Source of the DNA: an uncultured Alphaproteobacteria bacterium
GTDB lineage: Bacteria > Pseudomonadota > Alphaproteobacteria > Micropepsales > Micropepsaceae
DNA length: 64,000 nucleotides
NCBI GenBank assembly: GCA_902825865.1
Contig: CADECX010000011.1
Coordinates: 1 to 64,000 of the forward strand
Direction: 5' to 3'
How positions within the stretch are numbered: position 1 is the stretch's first letter; every line of letters begins with the position of its first letter. Of this stretch, positions 60,273 through 64,000 are shown piece by piece. The notes beneath the pieces are model-generated. The model searched no databases and had not been told where the DNA came from. It worked only from the letters and a program-made list of their open reading frames with translations. The translations under genes and the position numbers were made by a program.

Positions 60273-60318
60273 GTTTGTACCTTCTCACCTTGCGACACAC
60301 GCAAGCGGGGTTGGGCCG

Positions 60319-61353
60319 CTACTTCTTCGCGTAGGGGCCGACTTCGGGAACGGCCTGGGTATTGGCCAGATTGCCGAGATCCTGCCTCACACCCGCGGCG
60401 ATGGCCGCCGTTTCGCTGCCACCCTGGAAGCAGGTGAAGTCCGGACGGTCGCGCCAGGCCAGCGGCCCGCACAGCCGCACGCCGGCCTTGATCGCCGCAT
60501 CATGCACGATGTTGATGTTGCGCTCATAGTCGGGATCGCCCTGGCGATAGCCGGTATGATTGGAAAGATCGCCCGAGGCGGCGAAGATCGCGGTCACGCC
60601 GGGAATCTTGGCGATGCGGTCGGCATCCTTCAGGCCATCCAGGGTCTCGATCATCAGGATCAACACCAGATTGTCGTTGATGGTGTTGCGATAACCGCCC
60701 GGCACCGTGCCCCAGAAGTCGGCGCTGGCGGCCGGTCCGCCGCCCGAACTCCGGCGCCCCAGAGGCGGGAAAAAGGCCCAGTTGCGGGCCTGGACCGCCT
60801 CCTCATAGGAGCGGATGGTCGGCACCACCAGCACCAGAGCGCCCAAGTCCAGGGCATGTTGAATCTCGCGCTCGTCGGTATAGGCGACGCGCACACCAGG
60901 CACCGCCTTGGCATGCGGGCACTGCGCCCACATGCGCGAGGTCTGTTCCCAGTCATGGGCGCTATGCTGATGCTCGGTCCAGATGAAATCGTAACCGGCA
61001 TTGGCCATGGCGCAGTAGGTGGAGGGATCGGTGGCGGCGAACACGGTGCCGCCGGTGACCTTGCCGCCCTGCATCATCTTGAGCTTGACGGGGTTCCAGA
61101 TCTTGGCGCCGGGCGGAGCATTAAAGGCAGGGCCGTATTTCCAGGTCTTGTCGTCAAACTTGCCCTGGTTGACGGCGCCCGCCGGCGCCTTCTCGATGGC
61201 CTTGCTGTCCACGCCCGCGGGCGCCGCCAGCGGAAATTTCATCGTGCCGGCGGCGGCATTGTTGGCATAAGGATCGGCGGCTTGCGAGAGCGCGGCGACC
61301 GTACCCAGACCCACAGCCGCGACGAAGGCGGCCGAAAACAACAGGCGCTTCAT
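60319..61353 (-). CDS. Exported HpcH/HpaI-type aldolase-like protein
   Basis: A 344-residue protein with a clear signal peptide (MKRLLFSAAFVAAVGLGTVA then ALSQA), which is unusual for this normally cytosolic enzyme family. The body matches HpcH/HpaI aldolases: NAGYDFIWTEHQHSAHDWEQ, then VRVAYTDEREIQHALDLGA, LVVPTIRSYEEA, and LILMIETLDGLKDADRIAKI with the metal-binding Glu. These enzymes cleave 2-oxo-acid aldols with a divalent metal. A family of exported members with unknown substrate is plausible. It lies between two exported mutarotases. Confidence 0.85.
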   Translation of the reverse strand: MKRLLFSAAFVAAVGLGTVAALSQAADPYANNAAAGTMKFPLAAPAGVDSKAIEKAPAGAVNQGKFDDKTWKYGPAFNAPPGAKIWNPVKLKMMQGGKVTGGTVFAATDPSTYCAMANAGYDFIWTEHQHSAHDWEQTSRMWAQCPHAKAVPGVRVAYTDEREIQHALDLGALVLVVPTIRSYEEAVQARNWAFFPPLGRRSSGGGPAASADFWGTVPGGYRNTINDNLVLILMIETLDGLKDADRIAKIPGVTAIFAASGDLSNHTGYRQGDPDYERNINIVHDAAIKAGVRLCGPLAWRDRPDFTCFQGGSETAAIAAGVRQDLGNLANTQAVPEVGPYAKK

Positions 61354-61517
61354 TGAATCTCTCCCCTGGCCGCTCGCATTCGCGGCCTCGTTTTTCGATG
61401 GCGGCAGCTAATCAGGGCGAACCCGCTTGGTCAAACGGTCAAAACGATTTCGCGTTCGCAATATGGCGCGGCGGATGGCGGCTTTGTAATGTGGCGCAAC
61501 AGGCAGAGGTCAAATTG

Positions 61518-62630
61518 ATGAAACTAGTCACACTAATTGCCGTCCTTTGGACCTTGGCAGCGATGCCAGCCCAGGCGGGCATCACCGTCCAGGCCTGGGG
61601 CGGGGTGCGCGGCGACGGCGTCGACCTGTTCATCCTGACCAATGCCAGGGGGATGGAAGCGCGGATTACAAATTACGGCGCCATTATCACCGCCATCCGG
61701 GTGCCGGGGCGCGACGGCAAAGTGACCAATGTGGTGCAGGGTTTCGACAGCCTAGCCGAGTATACCAGCCCCGATTACAAGGGCCGTTATGGCGCGATCA
61801 TCGGCCGCTTCGCCAATCGCATCATGGACAACAGCTTTCGGATCAACAACAACACCTATCGCATCTCGCGCGATGCCTATGTCCTGAACGACGCCACCAA
61901 CAACCGGCCCTATGACGAGCGTGTCTGGGAGGCGGATACCAAGGACGGCGCCGAACCGCAGCTGATCCTCTCACTGATCGATCGCAACGGGTCCATGGGC
62001 TTTCCCGGCACCCTGCGCGTGCAAGTGACCTACACCCTGACCAGGAACAATGTGCTGCGGATGAACTACCGCGCCGTCACCGACAAGGACACTGTCGTCA
62101 ATCTGACCAATCATGCCTATTTCAACATGGCCGGCGATGCGTCGGGTTCGGTGCTGGATCAGCTTCTGACCGTCAATGCCGACACCATTACCTTCGGCGA
62201 TGACAAGAATGTGCCGACAGGCGTGATGCGGAAAGTGGAGGGTACCGCTTTTGATTTCCGCACACCCACCCCGATCGGCAAGAACATCAATGCACCCGAT
62301 CCGGCGATTCAACTCGCCAAGGGCTTTGACCAGAACTATGCCTTGAACGGCAAACCCGGAACCTTGCGGCTGGCGGCGCGGCTGGAAGATCCCAAGTCGG
62401 GCCGGGTGCTGGAAGAATGGACGACGCAGCCGGGCTTGCAGGTCTACAGCGCCAACTATCCGCCGCCCACCGTGGCGGCGACCAAAGGCTATGCCGTCCA
62501 TAGTTCGGTGGCGCTGGAAGCCCAAGGCTTTCCCAACGCGCCCAATGTCCCCAGCTTCCCCAGCACCTTGCTGAGACCGGGCGAAGCCTACACCGAAACG
62601 ACCGAATATCGCTTTCTCGTAAAGCCTTAG
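61518..62630 (+). CDS. galM: Exported aldose 1-epimerase (galactose mutarotase), copy 2
   Basis: 370 residues from ATG 61518, giving the signal peptide MKLVTLIAVLWTLAAMPAQA. The frame back to 61353 would overlap the divergent gene's start and is rejected. Motifs parallel copy 1: IGRFANRIMDNSFRINN, VNLTNHAYFNMAGD and VALEAQGFPNAPN with the catalytic Glu. The first catalytic His segment differs: the NxHGG motif of copy 1 is replaced by LNDATNNRPYDER. This copy may therefore be inactive or act on a different sugar. Confidence 0.88.
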   Translation: MKLVTLIAVLWTLAAMPAQAGITVQAWGGVRGDGVDLFILTNARGMEARITNYGAIITAIRVPGRDGKVTNVVQGFDSLAEYTSPDYKGRYGAIIGRFANRIMDNSFRINNNTYRISRDAYVLNDATNNRPYDERVWEADTKDGAEPQLILSLIDRNGSMGFPGTLRVQVTYTLTRNNVLRMNYRAVTDKDTVVNLTNHAYFNMAGDASGSVLDQLLTVNADTITFGDDKNVPTGVMRKVEGTAFDFRTPTPIGKNINAPDPAIQLAKGFDQNYALNGKPGTLRLAARLEDPKSGRVLEEWTTQPGLQVYSANYPPPTVAATKGYAVHSSVALEAQGFPNAPNVPSFPSTLLRPGEAYTETTEYRFLVKP

Positions 62631-62649
62631 ATTCTTCCGTTGCTCTGAC

Positions 62650-62767
62650 CGCCTCCCCCAGCGCGCGCGTCAGCGCGCTTGCATTGGGGGAGGCGGCCGT
62701 AGCAACGCCGTGGCGCGCAGGCGAAAGCCGAGCACCACGGCAAAGTTGCGAAGGCCGGAGGGGGAAA
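62650..62767 (+). repeat. Three-part palindromic repeat, copy C
   Basis: CCTCCCCC, a GCGCGC-rich hairpin, GGGGGAGG, then GGCCGTAGC, here with a longer central hairpin (AACGCCGTGG...CCACGGC...GTT), and GCGAAGGCCGGAGGGGGAAA. It lies between convergent genes and ends two bases before the lipoprotein stop. Confidence 0.85.
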
Positions 62768-62768
62768 T

Positions 62769-63077
62769 TCAGGGCGCGCCGAGTGTGAGGCACTGCGCAT
62801 AGCTGCGCGCATAGACGCGCTGCTGCGTCGCCTGGTCGAAACCGTTGGCGCCGGCGTCCTGCATCGCCACCGAGCGGCAGAATTCGGCGTTGGCGGGTTC
62901 TGGCGCGGCAACGGCTTCGGGCGCGGCCGCTACCGATCTGGCCGCCGGTGTTGGCGCAGCCTCTTCCGGTTCCTCCGCCGAGCCTCGCAGGCCGGTATAA
63001 TTCAGGGCCTGATCCCAATCGGTATCGGTGCAACCGGCAAGCAGCACACAGAATAATAGCGGCAGAGTTTTTCTCAT
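62769..63077 (-). CDS. Small lipoprotein
   Basis: 102 residues from ATG 63077, where MRKTLPLLFCVLLAGC is a lipoprotein signal with lipobox LLAGC; the longer frame to 63113 would spoil it. The linker is Ala/Pro/Glu-rich and the C-terminal part has two cysteines (EFCRSVA, AQCLTLG) that could pair. Probably anchored in the outer membrane. Function unknown. Confidence 0.75.
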   Translation of the reverse strand: MRKTLPLLFCVLLAGCTDTDWDQALNYTGLRGSAEEPEEAAPTPAARSVAAAPEAVAAPEPANAEFCRSVAMQDAGANGFDQATQQRVYARSYAQCLTLGAP

Positions 63078-63127
63078 CGCTCGCGAAGATAGAGAGACGC
63101 GCGCGCTTTGCAAGGCTTGAGAAGGCT

Positions 63128-64000
63128 TCAGCCGGCGCCCGCCAGCACTTCCTTCACCTTGGCCGCGAGCTGCTTGAGGCCAAAGGGCTTGGGCAGGAAA
63201 TGGATGTCTTCCGAACTTTGATCGCTGCGGCGGAATGCCTCTTCGGCATAGCCGGACATGAAGATCACCGCCAGGTCCGGCTTCAGCACTTTGACGTGCT
63301 TGACCATGGTGGGACCGTCCATATTGGGCATCACCACATCGGTGATGATGAGATCGATGGTATTGGCGTCATTCTTGACGATTTCCAGCGCCTCCTCGCC
63401 GCCGCCGGCTTCCAGCACATTGTATCCACGCATGCGAAGAGCGCGGGCCGCGAAGCTGCGCACCGCCTCTTCGTCTTCCACCAGGAGGATGGTGTCCTGG
63501 CCGGTAACATCGCGCGCCGGCGCGGGCGCGGTCTCGACCGGCGCGGCTTCGGCAGCCTCGACCTTGCGGCGCGGCAGATAGATCTTGAAGGAAGTGCCCT
63601 TGCCCAGCTCGCTGTCCACGGTGATGAAGCCGCCGGACTGTTTGACGATGCCATAGACCGTCGCCAGTCCCAGCCCGGTGCCCTGCCCCACCGGCTTGGT
63701 GGTGAAGAAGGGATCGAAAATCTTGCTTTGGATTTCTTTCGACATGCCGGTGCCGGTATCGGCGACATCGATGCGGACATATTCGCCCGCCGGCATGATG
63801 GCGGTGCCAAGGGCCGAAGCGGCGCTCACCGCCTGATTTGCGGTGCGGATGGTCACCGTGCCGCCCGACGGCATGGCATCGCGGGCATTGACCACCAGAT
63901 TGATGATGGCGTTGCCCAGCTGCGCTTCGTCAGCATGGACCGCCCACAGATCGGTTTCGCGCTCCACCACCAGGGTGACGCCCTCGCCCACCAGCCGGCG
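63128..64000 (-). CDS. cckA: C-terminal part of hybrid histidine kinase CckA (5' end beyond window)
   Basis: About 291 codons are visible; the frame runs off the right edge. The kinase ATP-binding domain has the N box NAIINLVVNARDAMPSGG, G1 DTGTGMS, F box FDPFFTTKPVGQ and G2 GTGLGLATVYGIVKQSGG. A receiver follows with acidic pair VEDEEAVRSFAAR, phospho-acceptor in IITDVVMPNMDG, and FLPKPF. This order and these sequences match CckA, the bifunctional kinase/phosphatase that controls CtrA and CpdR through ChpT. The PAS and H-box regions lie outside. Other hybrid kinases of the same subfamily are a weaker alternative. Confidence 0.85.
   Translation of the reverse strand, partial: RRLVGEGVTLVVERETDLWAVHADEAQLGNAIINLVVNARDAMPSGGTVTIRTANQAVSAASALGTAIMPAGEYVRIDVADTGTGMSKEIQSKIFDPFFTTKPVGQGTGLGLATVYGIVKQSGGFITVDSELGKGTSFKIYLPRRKVEAAEAAPVETAPAPARDVTGQDTILLVEDEEAVRSFAARALRMRGYNVLEAGGGEEALEIVKNDANTIDLIITDVVMPNMDGPTMVKHVKVLKPDLAVIFMSGYAEEAFRRSDQSSEDIHFLPKPFGLKQLAAKVKEVLAGAG

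Noticed and set aside
1..64000. CRISPR arrays
   Set aside because: The repeats found are dispersed palindromes at irregular kilobase distances, not regularly spaced direct repeats with spacers, and no cas genes are present.

Overview
The window looks like chromosomal DNA of a GC-rich, flagellated alphaproteobacterium with Caulobacter-type cell-cycle control. The grounds are: the gene order fliF-fliG-fliH-fliN-flbD-flhA; the presence of CtrA, SciP (DUF1153), RcdA (DUF1465), TrcR (DUF1013), FlbD and the C-terminus of CckA in one 64 kb stretch; alphaproteobacterial small families (DUF1192, DUF465, DUF2946, DUF5985, DUF3768); and sigma-54 promoters of the TGGCnnG-N4-TTGC type at flagellar genes. 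A Caulobacterales- or Micropepsales-like lineage is my inference; no rRNA is present to settle it.

1-19.4 kb is accessory or metabolic and is littered with seven copies of a short hairpin repeat that I do not see again to the right. It holds an NhaD-like permease, two tandem 56/57-residue membrane proteins, a trehalose-6-phosphate synthase fused to a membrane sensor module, a DUF5985 pair, and a persulfide/sulfide detoxification island (MBL persulfide dioxygenase-like hydrolase divergent from BigR-rhodanese-TauE). Next come a PQQ sugar dehydrogenase-like protein, a SoxC/SoxD-like sulfite or sulfane dehydrogenase pair, an exported MBL protein, and a DUF2946-TonB receptor-PepSY unit probably for metal uptake.

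19.4-23.4 kb is a small lower-GC mobile remnant. It starts with an IS3-type transposase tail and ends at a tRNA-Met gene. It carries tiny genes: a 58-residue DUF736-like protein, a CHC2 zinc-finger primase fragment, a CCHC zinc-knuckle protein, a phage terminase small subunit and a DUF3768 protein. Each stands between strong hairpins, and there is one candidate structured RNA.

23.5-43.9 kb is mnmA followed by the flagellar block. flgL-flgK runs left and fliK-flgD-flgE runs right from a shared control region. Then come sciP, the fliF-fliG-fliH-fliN-flbD-flhA-(FlhF-like) operon, fliJ-fliI, and ctrA divergent from fliI. Sites of the form GGCA-N5-TGCC lie between the two sigma-54 promoters and again at fliF, fitting FlbD activation and repression.

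43.9-64 kb is mostly housekeeping: a paraoxonase-like propeller with an ABC exporter, rpmE, rcdA, DUF1192, a quinone oxidoreductase, trcR, a YqaA membrane protein, an acyl-CoA ligase, ubiX between two DUF465 genes, alaS and recA. It ends with a secreted-carbohydrate group (two exported mutarotases around an exported HpaI-like aldolase), a small lipoprotein and the truncated cckA. A second, three-part repeat occurs three times here, and one copy encodes the C-terminal tail of UbiX. Thus regulators that make, phosphorylate, inhibit and degrade CtrA sit close to the flagellar genes that CtrA and FlbD are expected to control.
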